23,517 bases of DNA from JBHWPB01 sp043424675 (GTDB lineage: Bacteria > Bacillota > Bacilli > Lactobacillales > Carnobacteriaceae_A), in contig JBHWPB010000047.1 of NCBI GenBank assembly GCA_043424675.1, positions 1-23,517 of the forward strand, written 5' to 3'. Positions 16,417-23,517 of the stretch are shown here, one piece after another. Below the pieces are notes generated by a model. The model did not search any database and had not been told where the DNA came from. It saw only the letters and a list, made by a program, of their open reading frames with translations. Both the position numbers and the translations under genes were made by a program. Each line of letters begins with the position of its first letter. The first letter of the stretch is position 1.

Positions 16417-16495
16417 AAAAAGTTAAGACTAAAATCGCCTTGTTTTTCATAAGAGATAAGATGTATGAAAAAAAGATTTTGTCTTAACTTTTTTT
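16417..16495 (+). terminator. Very long two-tier hairpin terminator between yheA and yhaO
   Basis: The 13-base arm 16417-16429 pairs perfectly with 16481-16493. After one bulged base, AAAATC (16431-16436) pairs with GATTTT (16475-16480). Inside, TTTTTCAT (16443-16450) pairs with ATGAAAAA (16465-16472). A run of seven T residues follows. It must end the PBP-yheA transcript. Its T-tract ends only 5 bases before the yhaO ribosome binding site. Confidence 0.9.
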
Positions 16496-16514
16496 GCGAG
16501 AAGAGGTGAAAATT

Positions 16515-17729
16515 ATGATTCATTTTATACATGCAGCCGATTTACACTTGGATACTCCTTTTGCAGGGTTGAAACATTTACCTGAAAAATATTATGAAAC
16601 GATTAGACAGTCCACCTTCAATTCTTTTGAGCGACTTGTCCAAGACGCGATAGATAAAGCAGTGGACTTTATCGTGCTGGCAGGAGATATATTCGACGAG
16701 AGTGTTCGCAGTGTCGAAGCTCAGCTCTTCTTTAAGGATGAGATGAAAAAACTCGAAAGAAGTAAGATACCGGTCTATCTCATTCACGGGAACCACGATC
16801 CTCTGATAGAGGGGGAAGATTACTTTTCACTTCCTGGAAATGTAACGACTTTTCCAAGTGAAATAACAAGTGCGTTCCTGACGACTTCTTCAGGGGAGAA
16901 GGTTGCAGTTACAAGTTTCAGCTATGATAGAAAGTGGATAACAGAATCAAAGTTAAACGACTATCCCAAGAAATTTTCTCATGTAGATTATCATATCGGT
17001 CTCTTACACGGATATTTTGAAAGCTCTCAGGAAAAACATGATCATTATGCTCCCTTTACGAGAGAAATGATTCAAAAGTTGCAGTATGACTATCTTGCCC
17101 TAGGACACATCCACAGAGGCCAGAAAGTGCTCTCACAGCCCGCTTCTTATTATTCAGGGTCTCTCCAAGGGAAGCACCGAAACGAAGAGGGAGAAAAGGG
17201 TTATCTTGAGGTGAGGATCAATCCCTTCAATGTCGACGTAACTTTTCAGCCTGTTCAAGAAATTCAATGGAGAACACTGGCAATTGCGTTGCATTCAGCC
17301 ACGAGACTGGAAGAATTGGCTCAAGCTATTTACGAAGAAGTTAATGAAGAGCTTGTTATAAATAAAAAATATATTCTTACGCTCGATTTAGAAATAGATA
17401 GTAACTTTTCACAAGATTTGTTGACGAGAATACAGAATGATGATTTACTCCAAACGTTACGCATCATGCTGGAAGAAACGTCAATCTGGCTGAACAGCAT
17501 CCGCCTGACAGAAAATGAAAGAATTGAAGGCCACAGCCTACAGAAAAATCACCCAGAAAATTTTGAGCGTGCACTTCACGAGGTTAAAAGTGAAGAAGTC
17601 TTTAATAAAGTGACCGCTGATTTCTTCGAAAAAAATAATAATGGGCAACTGGTAGATGAAAGAGATGAAGAATATCGCTCTTATATTATGGAACAAGCCC
17701 TACACTTACTCGGAAAGGAGGGAAAATAA
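16515..17729 (+). CDS. yhaO: SbcD/Mre11-like metallophosphoesterase YhaO
   Basis: A 404-residue DNA repair exonuclease-type protein. The metallophosphoesterase motifs are in order: Asp9-x-His11 in HAADLHLD, Asp58 in LAGDIFDE, Asn93-His94-Asp95 in GNHDP, His165 in LLHGYF, and His198/His200 in GHIHRGQ. The C-terminal part (about 260-404) is helical and charged, as expected for binding the partner ATPase. By analogy with Mre11/SbcD it should cut DNA ends or hairpins with YhaN; activity is inferred. ATG 16515 follows AAGAGGTGA by 5 bases. yhaN begins 3 bp after the stop, pointing to coupled translation of a complex. Confidence 0.92.
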   Translation: MIHFIHAADLHLDTPFAGLKHLPEKYYETIRQSTFNSFERLVQDAIDKAVDFIVLAGDIFDESVRSVEAQLFFKDEMKKLERSKIPVYLIHGNHDPLIEGEDYFSLPGNVTTFPSEITSAFLTTSSGEKVAVTSFSYDRKWITESKLNDYPKKFSHVDYHIGLLHGYFESSQEKHDHYAPFTREMIQKLQYDYLALGHIHRGQKVLSQPASYYSGSLQGKHRNEEGEKGYLEVRINPFNVDVTFQPVQEIQWRTLAIALHSATRLEELAQAIYEEVNEELVINKKYILTLDLEIDSNFSQDLLTRIQNDDLLQTLRIMLEETSIWLNSIRLTENERIEGHSLQKNHPENFERALHEVKSEEVFNKVTADFFEKNNNGQLVDERDEEYRSYIMEQALHLLGKEGK

Positions 17730-17732
17730 AAA

Positions 17733-20462
17733 GTGAGAATCGAATCCTTAAATATTTATGGCTACGGCAAATTTGTTGATGCAGAATTTAATGTGGACCC
17801 AAAATTTCAAGTCTTTTATGGAGCGAATGAATCTGGTAAGACCACACTTTATGATTTTATTGAACAAATTTTATTTGGATTTCCGGATCGGCGTCATATG
17901 GAAAGACGGCATGAACCCAGTCAAAGTTCCAATTACGGTGGCAGTCTCGTATTGAGAGATGAGAAATTCGGTAGAGTCTATGTTGAAAGAAAAGGAAAAG
18001 AAGTTTCAGCTGGAGAAGTCACGCTTCGATTCGAAGATGGCACAACAGGCGGGTTAGAAGAATTAGCAGTTTTATTGAGAGGGATAGATTTATCTTTTTA
18101 TCAAAATATTTATTCTGTCAATCTGGATACCCTACAAAATTTAGCAGTTTTAACAGAATCGCAGCTCAATCGCTTATTGATAAGTGTCACCTCCTTAGGT
18201 TCGGAGAGATTCATCGAGCTTGCTGAAAATTATGAAAATATGGCTCAAAAGATGTACACTCCCGAGTCAAAAACGCGGGAAATTGATAATATTCTAGAGA
18301 ATATGAATCGTCTAAAAGACGAAATTAATAAAGCACAATCCTTAAACAACGGATATTCGGAACTTTATAATGAAATTGAAGAGATTGTAGCACGACAGAA
18401 TGAACGCGAAAATAAGATAACAGAAAAAAATAAGCGTATCGAAACTTTAGAAAAATTACTTGATAAAGTGGGACAATACGAAGCTTACCAAGAATTAAAT
18501 AAAGAGTTGGAAGAGCGTTCGAAGACTTTCACTCCTGTGCGTGAGACTGATAAAAGACGTTTTGACAGCTTGAGAGAAAAAGAAAATCAAGTAAACTCAG
18601 AACTTGAGAAGCTGGAAAGACGAAAACAAGAAGTTCAAGAATACGAACATCTTCCCGCTGAGCTCATTAGATATCAACAAAACGAAGAAGAATGGGATAA
18701 AATCTTTAATGCAATGGATAGAGCAGAGGAAATGTTAGATGAGAAAAAGAATCTTGAACGTTCTGAAGATACGCTTGCAAGAGACATTGAGCGCGATAAA
18801 GCAAGATTAGGTATCAAGGAAAGTAATGAAAATCTACGTGACTTTGACCACTCTGAGATGAAAGAAATAGATATCATTGAAAGAAGAGTCCAAAACTTAA
18901 CTCAGAAAAAGAATAAAAAAGAAGCACATCTAATGACTTTGCGTGTACAAGAAGAGAATCTAAAGAATGAACTCCAGCAGCTCTCTCTAGAAATGGAAGA
19001 AGAGGGAGAAGAGGTCGATGCTGCTGTTCTAGATGGTCTGGCTTTATCAGCCGGAATCAGTCTGCTTCTTTCTATCATTATTTCATCGTCTTTCCGATAT
19101 GTTTTTCTTATCGCTGCTATTATTATGCTGACTCTTTCTATCTACAATCATCTCCAGAATACTAACGAAAAAAGCGCACAGAGTTTTTCTAGAGAGAATA
19201 TTAAAAACAATATTATGGATAAACAAACCCAACATGAAGAGTTGTTGAGAAAAATAACTCGACACAACACAGAAATCCAACGACTCGAAGGTTTAATAGC
19301 AGAAGAAACCACGCAATGGGCTTATCTTAAAGAAGAAGCCGGGATAAACAATCAGTGGACGATTGAGGAATATAAAACTTATCAAGCTTACTATTCAGAT
19401 CTTATTTCTAACATTAAAAAGTTAGAAAATTATGCGTATAATAAACAGAAATCATTCAATCGTTTAACAGAGCACATGGAAATTTTGGAGCTCATAAAAG
19501 AAGAAATTGATACCTCATTTTCTCTAGAAAGAATCATTGAGCAAGTCAAGGAATTACAGAAACGGATCGACAACCAAAAGAAAAATGCCGCCGAAGCGAT
19601 CCAAAGTGTCGGCTATATCCAAAGAGAGATTGCTAGAAAAAAAAGTGAGAGAGAAGAACTTGAAAAAAATATGAAAGACTTCTATAGTGATTTTCAGGTG
19701 GAAGATGCTGAGGAATTCCTAGAAATTTACGATTTTACTGATAAATTCAAAGAAAAAGAAGCAGCGCGTGATCAGTTGTATGAAGCCTTAAAGTCTTACT
19801 TAGAAGAGTTCTCAAAAGCAGATTCCTTTCAAGACTGGGAAGAAAAGATCGTGCGTTTAGATCATGAAATTGACTTGCTTCATAAAGAGAAAGAGCAAGA
19901 TGATGATCTCAGGACAGATAAAAGAGCTCAGATGCAACGCATCGAACAAGGAGGAGAGCTCTCTGATTTAATTCAGCAATACGAGGATAAAAGAGCTATT
20001 CTTCAAGAGAAGGTTGATGAACGGACAATTTATCAGGTGGCTTCTGAAATTATCAAACGTGTTTTAAAACATGCCAACGAAGATGCCAGTCCAAAACTTT
20101 TAGAATTTGCCGAGAGTATATTTAAAACTCTCACCCAGAAGAATTATATCCGAATTTATTTAAAAGATGGAGGGGTCGAACTTGTAAGAAACGATAAGGA
20201 AATCTTCAAGGCACACGAATTATCTACTGGGACCAAGGAACAGTTGTACCTGTCTTTGAAACTCGCGTTCTTGAAGATGATGACTGATCGCTTCTCCTTG
20301 CCGCTTTTGATTGATGATGGTTTTGTAAATTTTGACGAAAATAGAAAGAAAGAAGTGGTTCAGATCTTGCATCAATTCAGTGAAGATAATCAGATCATCT
20401 ATTTCACTTTTGATGATACAGGAATTGAAACACTAAGAAGTGACCAAGTGACCATGTTATAA
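17733..20462 (+). CDS. yhaN: SbcC/Rad50-like ATPase YhaN with central membrane hairpin
   Basis: A 909-residue ABC/SMC-type ATPase, partner of YhaO. Walker A is GANESGKTT (30-38), the signature is LSTGTKEQ (830-837) and Walker B is LLIDDGFVNFD with Asp861-Asp862. The usual catalytic Glu is Asp, which I believe is common in this subfamily. Two long coiled-coil arms flank the middle. At 436-451 and 456-471 lie two hydrophobic stretches separated by SSFR, predicted to be a membrane hairpin. They sit at the exact midpoint, where Rad50 and SbcC carry the CxxC zinc hook; the protein contains no Cys. The GTG start follows AAAGGAGGG by 10 bases; yhaM starts 24 bp after the stop. Confidence 0.92.
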   Translation: MRIESLNIYGYGKFVDAEFNVDPKFQVFYGANESGKTTLYDFIEQILFGFPDRRHMERRHEPSQSSNYGGSLVLRDEKFGRVYVERKGKEVSAGEVTLRFEDGTTGGLEELAVLLRGIDLSFYQNIYSVNLDTLQNLAVLTESQLNRLLISVTSLGSERFIELAENYENMAQKMYTPESKTREIDNILENMNRLKDEINKAQSLNNGYSELYNEIEEIVARQNERENKITEKNKRIETLEKLLDKVGQYEAYQELNKELEERSKTFTPVRETDKRRFDSLREKENQVNSELEKLERRKQEVQEYEHLPAELIRYQQNEEEWDKIFNAMDRAEEMLDEKKNLERSEDTLARDIERDKARLGIKESNENLRDFDHSEMKEIDIIERRVQNLTQKKNKKEAHLMTLRVQEENLKNELQQLSLEMEEEGEEVDAAVLDGLALSAGISLLLSIIISSSFRYVFLIAAIIMLTLSIYNHLQNTNEKSAQSFSRENIKNNIMDKQTQHEELLRKITRHNTEIQRLEGLIAEETTQWAYLKEEAGINNQWTIEEYKTYQAYYSDLISNIKKLENYAYNKQKSFNRLTEHMEILELIKEEIDTSFSLERIIEQVKELQKRIDNQKKNAAEAIQSVGYIQREIARKKSEREELEKNMKDFYSDFQVEDAEEFLEIYDFTDKFKEKEAARDQLYEALKSYLEEFSKADSFQDWEEKIVRLDHEIDLLHKEKEQDDDLRTDKRAQMQRIEQGGELSDLIQQYEDKRAILQEKVDERTIYQVASEIIKRVLKHANEDASPKLLEFAESIFKTLTQKNYIRIYLKDGGVELVRNDKEIFKAHELSTGTKEQLYLSLKLAFLKMMTDRFSLPLLIDDGFVNFDENRKKEVVQILHQFSEDNQIIYFTFDDTGIETLRSDQVTML

Positions 20463-20486
20463 TACCAGAGAAGGTAGGATGAGAGT

Positions 20487-21467
20487 ATGGAAAAAAAATT
20501 ATATGACTACGAAATAGATGAAAATGTCGATCTTTTTCTGCTCATAAAAAATGCAGATGAAAGAGTGGCTAAAAATAATAAGAAATTTATTGCTTTTACG
20601 TTTCAAGACAAAAGTGGACAGATGGACGCCATGTATTGGGATGCATCAGAAGAAGATATAGAAACTTTCCAGAGCGGTCGTGTGGTAAAGGTTAAAGGAA
20701 AAAGAGAGCTCTATCAAAACAGACCCCAATTAAAGATCTTTTCTATATATCTGGCAGAAGAAACCGAGCCAAGTGATCCTGAATTATATATAGAAACGGC
20801 ACCACTTTCAAAAGAAGAAATGATGAAAGAGATAACGGAAACGTTGGAGTCCATAACGAACGCTAATATTCATGCCATTGTCCGTTATCTGTTAAACAAG
20901 CACCATAAAGAATACTTCATGGCGCCTGCTGCCAAGAGACTCCACCATGCTTATGCAGGAGGTCTCGCTTATCACACTATTTCTATGCTGCAATTGGCTA
21001 AGCTTATTGTAAAGCAATACGAGAGGGTGGACCCTTCTCTTCTTTACGGAGGTTTAATCCTACATGATCTAGGAAAGATCAAGGAGTTAAGTGGCCCCAT
21101 AAGTACAGATTATACTTTAGAAGGAAACTTGGTTGGCCATATCGTAATCATCGCTGAAGAAATCGGCAAAGCTTGCCAAGAGCTTGACATTGATGAACAA
21201 GAGGAAGATGTTCTTCTGTTGAAACATATGGTTCTCTCTCACCACGGTCAGTTAGAATTTGGTTCTCCTGTTCGGCCGCGATTGTTAGAAGCGGAAATTC
21301 TATCTGCCATTGATGATTTGGATGCCTCTATCTTTATGGTAGAAGATGCCATTTCTCGGACTGAACCAGGGGAGTACACGGAACGTATTTTTGGATTGGA
21401 AAACCGTTCTTTTTATGTGCCTTCAGAAACCACCTCTGCTGAATTAAATGACCATTCAGAAGAATAG
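20487..21467 (+). CDS. yhaM: 3'-5' exoribonuclease YhaM
   Basis: A 326-residue cytosolic exonuclease that degrades RNA (and DNA in vitro) from the 3' end. The N-terminal third is an OB-fold nucleic-acid binding domain (FQDKSGQMDAMYW..VVKVKGKRELYQNRPQL). The HD-domain catalytic part follows: His163 in GLAYHTISML, His193-Asp194 in LILHDLGKIKEL, and LKHMVLSHHGQLEFGSP. The length fits the Bacillus enzyme (just over 310). The ATG is preceded by AGAAGG and AGGATGAG. It is last in the yhaO-yhaN-yhaM operon, an arrangement known from Bacillus, and faces prsA across a bidirectional terminator. Confidence 0.95.
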   Translation: MEKKLYDYEIDENVDLFLLIKNADERVAKNNKKFIAFTFQDKSGQMDAMYWDASEEDIETFQSGRVVKVKGKRELYQNRPQLKIFSIYLAEETEPSDPELYIETAPLSKEEMMKEITETLESITNANIHAIVRYLLNKHHKEYFMAPAAKRLHHAYAGGLAYHTISMLQLAKLIVKQYERVDPSLLYGGLILHDLGKIKELSGPISTDYTLEGNLVGHIVIIAEEIGKACQELDIDEQEEDVLLLKHMVLSHHGQLEFGSPVRPRLLEAEILSAIDDLDASIFMVEDAISRTEPGEYTERIFGLENRSFYVPSETTSAELNDHSEE

Positions 21468-21478
21468 AAATAAGAATT

Positions 21479-21526
21479 AAAATAGCTAGAAGATGAGAAC
21501 GCAGACTCTCATCTTCTAGCTATTTT
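21479..21526 (+). terminator. Bidirectional terminator between yhaM and prsA
   Basis: A perfect 20-bp inverted repeat (21479-21498 with 21507-21526) has an 8-base loop, an A-run on the left and TTTT on the right. It serves the convergent yhaM and prsA transcripts. Confidence 0.92.
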
Positions 21527-21551
21527 GTTGAGAAAACAATAGATTAATATA

Positions 21552-22541
21552 TTATTCTTCTTCTGTACCTTCATCAGAGTTTGCATCTTCTCCTGTATCA
21601 GTATCTGCTGTCTCTTCTTCCGGGTCAGCAGGGGCATCTGATTCTTCAACGTCCTCTTCAGAACTGTCAGAAGATGAGTCAGAACCTGGCATGAATGGAG
21701 CGATTGCACCTTGCAATTCGTCATCTTCTATAATGACATTTTCCGCATCCATTGCTTTACCGATAGATTCTTGTACAAAAGCAGAGTCTGCCATTAATTC
21801 GAGAAGGTAGAGTTCGCGCATATTTTCTTTCTCTTCTTCGAAAGTTCCTTTTTCAGGTGCTTCATCTAAGCGGATGATGTGATATCCAAATTGTGATTCG
21901 ACAGGCTCTTCAGTGATTTCTCCTTCTTCCAGGGCAAGCGCAGCTTCTTCAAATTCTTCTACCATTTCACCTTTAGAAAAAGTCATTTGTCCATTATCTG
22001 GGACAGAAGCTGTGTCGACTGAGTGTTCCTGTACTAGCTCATCCCATGTAGCTTCATCATTCTGAAGTTTGGAAATGATATCTTGTGCAGTTTCTTCATC
22101 TTCAACTAAGATATGAGAGGCAGTTATCGGAGGTTCGTAGTTATCATAGTACTCTTTGAGATCTTCGTCTGTGACCTCAGCATTTTCAATCACCGCTTCT
22201 TGCATCAATAAATAGAGACGAACGGTGTCAGAATAAGACTCCATCGTCAAGCCTTGAGAAGCCAAAATACCTTCAAATTGCTCTTCTCCGCCGAGACGAT
22301 CCTGCTCTGCTTGCAATTCTGCTTCGACATCTTCAGTGGAAACATTATCGCCATATCTTTTCTCGAGGACATCCTCAATCAACATCTGTTGTAAAACTTG
22401 AGATCCTACAGTTTCTTTCATTTCTTCATATAAATCACTTTGAGAGATTTGGCCAGCTGTAGAAGAAGCGACAGACGGATCGCTGCATCCTGCTAGAGCG
22501 ACCGATGAAAACAGAGTTAAACCTAAAACTAATTTTTTCAT
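21552..22541 (-). CDS. prsA: PrsA-type peptidyl-prolyl isomerase lipoprotein
   Basis: A 329-residue extracellular lipoprotein foldase that helps secreted proteins fold outside the membrane. The signal peptide ends in the lipobox LAGC, with Cys19 as lipidation site. A helical N-terminal region is followed by a parvulin (PpiC) domain at about 135-232, starting ITASHILVEDEE and ending QFGYHIIRLDE. A C-terminal helix returns to the N-terminal domain. The last ~50 residues are almost only Asp, Glu, Ser, Thr, Gly and Ala, an unusual disordered acidic tail. The ATG follows AGAAAGGT by 9 bases. It is on the opposite strand to yhaM, as in Bacillus, with its own promoter. Confidence 0.94.
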   Translation of the reverse strand: MKKLVLGLTLFSSVALAGCSDPSVASSTAGQISQSDLYEEMKETVGSQVLQQMLIEDVLEKRYGDNVSTEDVEAELQAEQDRLGGEEQFEGILASQGLTMESYSDTVRLYLLMQEAVIENAEVTDEDLKEYYDNYEPPITASHILVEDEETAQDIISKLQNDEATWDELVQEHSVDTASVPDNGQMTFSKGEMVEEFEEAALALEEGEITEEPVESQFGYHIIRLDEAPEKGTFEEEKENMRELYLLELMADSAFVQESIGKAMDAENVIIEDDELQGAIAPFMPGSDSSSDSSEEDVEESDAPADPEEETADTDTGEDANSDEGTEEE

Positions 22542-22587
22542 TATCTCATTACCTTTCTCGTTTCCTAAATAAAATTGAACACCTCAT

Positions 22588-22615
22588 AATATACCACATT
22601 TAACATATATTTAAA
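22588..22615 (-). promoter_or_regulatory. Promoter of prsA
   Basis: On the minus strand, TATATT (22593 to 22588) is preceded by TG plus one base (extended -10), with TTTAAA (22615 to 22610) 16 bp upstream. It lies between the ytxH terminator and the prsA ribosome binding site. Confidence 0.6.
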
Positions 22616-22685
22616 GACGAAGCTGAAAGTCATGAGCTAAACTTAAGCAAAAGTATTTAAAAATGCAAAAGGATTTTATTTCCAT

Positions 22686-22726
22686 ATAAAAAAGCAGTAT
22701 GAAGAGAAAATTTCCTCCATACTGCT
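22686..22726 (-). terminator. Terminator of the hit-ytxH transcript
   Basis: AGCAGTATG/CATACTGCT (22718-22726 and 22693-22701) forms a 9-bp stem. Read on the minus strand it is followed by a run of six T residues, so it acts on transcripts coming from the right. Confidence 0.85.
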
Positions 22727-22779
22727 AGAGATTGCAAAAAAATTGAATTCATATGTGTTTTACTTCAAAATGATATTTA

Positions 22780-23133
22780 TTACATATTTTTCTTTTCAAA
22801 GTCTTCCACTGTGTCTTGCATTTTTTCAGAATAATCTTCAATACGGCGGACGCGAGGTTCTATATCTTGTTGGTAAGTCTTGACGGTGTCGCCCACTTCA
22901 TCCGCGAATTGATTGGCGAGAGGGATTGCCTCAGAACGAAGATTTTCGATAACTGTTGTTAAACGTTTGAAATCATGTTCTACAACTTCAGCATCTCTTT
23001 TTACATCTTCAGAATAAGCTTTCATAAAACGACGGTTTCCTTCACCACTTCGCGGTGTTGTTAACAATCCGGCGATAGCACCCCCAGCAAGACCAGCAGC
23101 TACTCCTAAAGTAAACTTTTTAAATGTGTTCAT
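22780..23133 (-). CDS. YtxH domain protein (YhaH-like)
   Basis: A 117-residue protein with an N-terminal Gly/Ala-rich membrane segment (about residues 6-25, GVAAGLAGGAIAGLL) followed by TPRSGEGNRR, the YtxH hallmark. The rest is a charged helix. The family is small, membrane-tethered and often stress-linked, of unknown activity. In Bacillus a YtxH protein, YhaH, lies between prsA and hit, so this is probably its counterpart. I chose ATG 23133, 8 bases after GGAGGAG. A GTG at 23142 would overlap the hit stop codon by 4 bases (GTGA), which also points to translational coupling. It ends before a minus-strand terminator. Confidence 0.8.
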   Translation of the reverse strand: MNTFKKFTLGVAAGLAGGAIAGLLTTPRSGEGNRRFMKAYSEDVKRDAEVVEHDFKRLTTVIENLRSEAIPLANQFADEVGDTVKTYQQDIEPRVRRIEDYSEKMQDTVEDFEKKNM

Positions 23134-23138
23134 ATGCT

Positions 23139-23517
23139 TCACTCCTCCACCTTTTCTTTAATGTTTTCTGAGAGTTTGTCTAGTTCTTCGTCTGAATATT
23201 TTTCTGAATGGTTGCCAAATTTCATAGAAAAATCATCCTCTGAACTGTAGCGAGGAATGAGATGGATATGACTGTGGAAAACAGTTTGGTAAGCTACTTC
23301 ACCGTTATTCATCACAACATTCAGACCTTCAATATCAGGATCAAATGAAGTGAGAGCACGGCTTAATTTTGGAAGACGTGTAAAGACATCTTGGGCTAAA
23401 CTTTCATCATATTCCATAATATTCTCAACATGTTCTCGAGGAACAACGAGTGTGTGTCCTGGAGTGGTTTGAGAAGTATCCAAAAAAGCCACAATTTTTT
23501 CGTCTTCATAGACGATA
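23139..23517 (-). CDS. hit: HIT family hydrolase Hit (partial, cut by window edge)
   Basis: A nucleotide-binding histidine triad protein whose start lies beyond the right edge; about 125 residues are visible. The frame is open to the last base and reads IVYEDEKIVAFLD before TSQTTPGHTLVVPREH, so the Met near 23490 region is not the start. The triad is FHSHIHLIPRY. Such proteins hydrolyse purine nucleoside phosphoramidates or dinucleotides. The expected N-terminal part with zinc cysteines is outside the window. The last codons contain the ribosome binding site of the ytxH gene, so the two are cotranscribed. Confidence 0.9.
   Translation of the reverse strand, partial: IVYEDEKIVAFLDTSQTTPGHTLVVPREHVENIMEYDESLAQDVFTRLPKLSRALTSFDPDIEGLNVVMNNGEVAYQTVFHSHIHLIPRYSSEDDFSMKFGNHSEKYSDEELDKLSENIKEKVEE

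Noticed and set aside
16515..20462. yhaO-yhaN as an anti-phage defence system
   Set aside because: Nuclease-ATPase pairs occur in defence islands, but here they sit with yhaM and prsA in conserved core context, with no mobile or defence genes nearby.
1..23517. CRISPR arrays, insertion sequences, prophage genes, tRNA or rRNA genes
   Set aside because: No regularly spaced repeats, transposase motifs, phage proteins or tRNA-like cloverleafs were seen on reading the window.

Overview
The window reads as ordinary core chromosome of a low-GC Gram-positive bacterium (Bacillota). The best guess is Lactobacillales, near the Carnobacteriaceae/Enterococcaceae. Reasons: AT-rich DNA, strong purine-rich ribosome binding sites, use of TTG/GTG starts, a MutL with the endonuclease motif, a YmdB phosphodiesterase, a PrsA lipoprotein foldase, and the yhaO-yhaN-yhaM cluster followed by prsA, a YtxH gene and hit as in Bacillus. 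I see no mobile element, tRNA, rRNA, CRISPR array or phage gene. Genus level is inference only.

Left part (1-8706), genome maintenance. A terminator closes an upstream gene, then ymdB-mutS-mutL form a compact operon. Two singly transcribed genes follow: msrB (methionine-R-sulfoxide reductase) and a YdcF/SanA-like membrane protein, each ending in a hairpin terminator. Then come ruvA-ruvB (Holliday junction branch migration) and a perfect 22-bp inverted repeat.

Middle part (8707-16495). tgt (queuosine tRNA modification) stands without queA. yajC is followed by a ComN-like small regulator. dinB (DNA polymerase IV) has a LexA-like box across its -35 region. A UPF0173 metallo-hydrolase with a near-consensus promoter is followed by a DHH-family NrnA-type phosphoesterase, a class A penicillin-binding protein whose Shine-Dalgarno region is tandemly duplicated, and a YheA/YlbF-family helical protein. 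A very long hairpin terminator ends this part.

Right part (16496-23517). yhaO-yhaN-yhaM form a tight operon: an SbcD/Mre11-like nuclease, an SbcC/Rad50-like ATPase and a 3'-5' exoribonuclease. A bidirectional terminator separates it from three genes on the minus strand: prsA, and a hit-ytxH pair cut by the right edge.

Most genes serve DNA repair and recombination (MutS/MutL, RuvA/RuvB, DinB, YhaO/YhaN) or RNA turnover (NrnA, YhaM, YmdB). The rest serve the cell envelope and secretion (PBP, YajC, PrsA, YdcF-like). I found no clear new system. The most unusual protein feature is YhaN: it has no cysteines, so no zinc hook, and carries a predicted membrane hairpin exactly at its midpoint. The most unusual DNA features are the long hairpin abutting the yhaO ribosome binding site and the LexA-like box at dinB.
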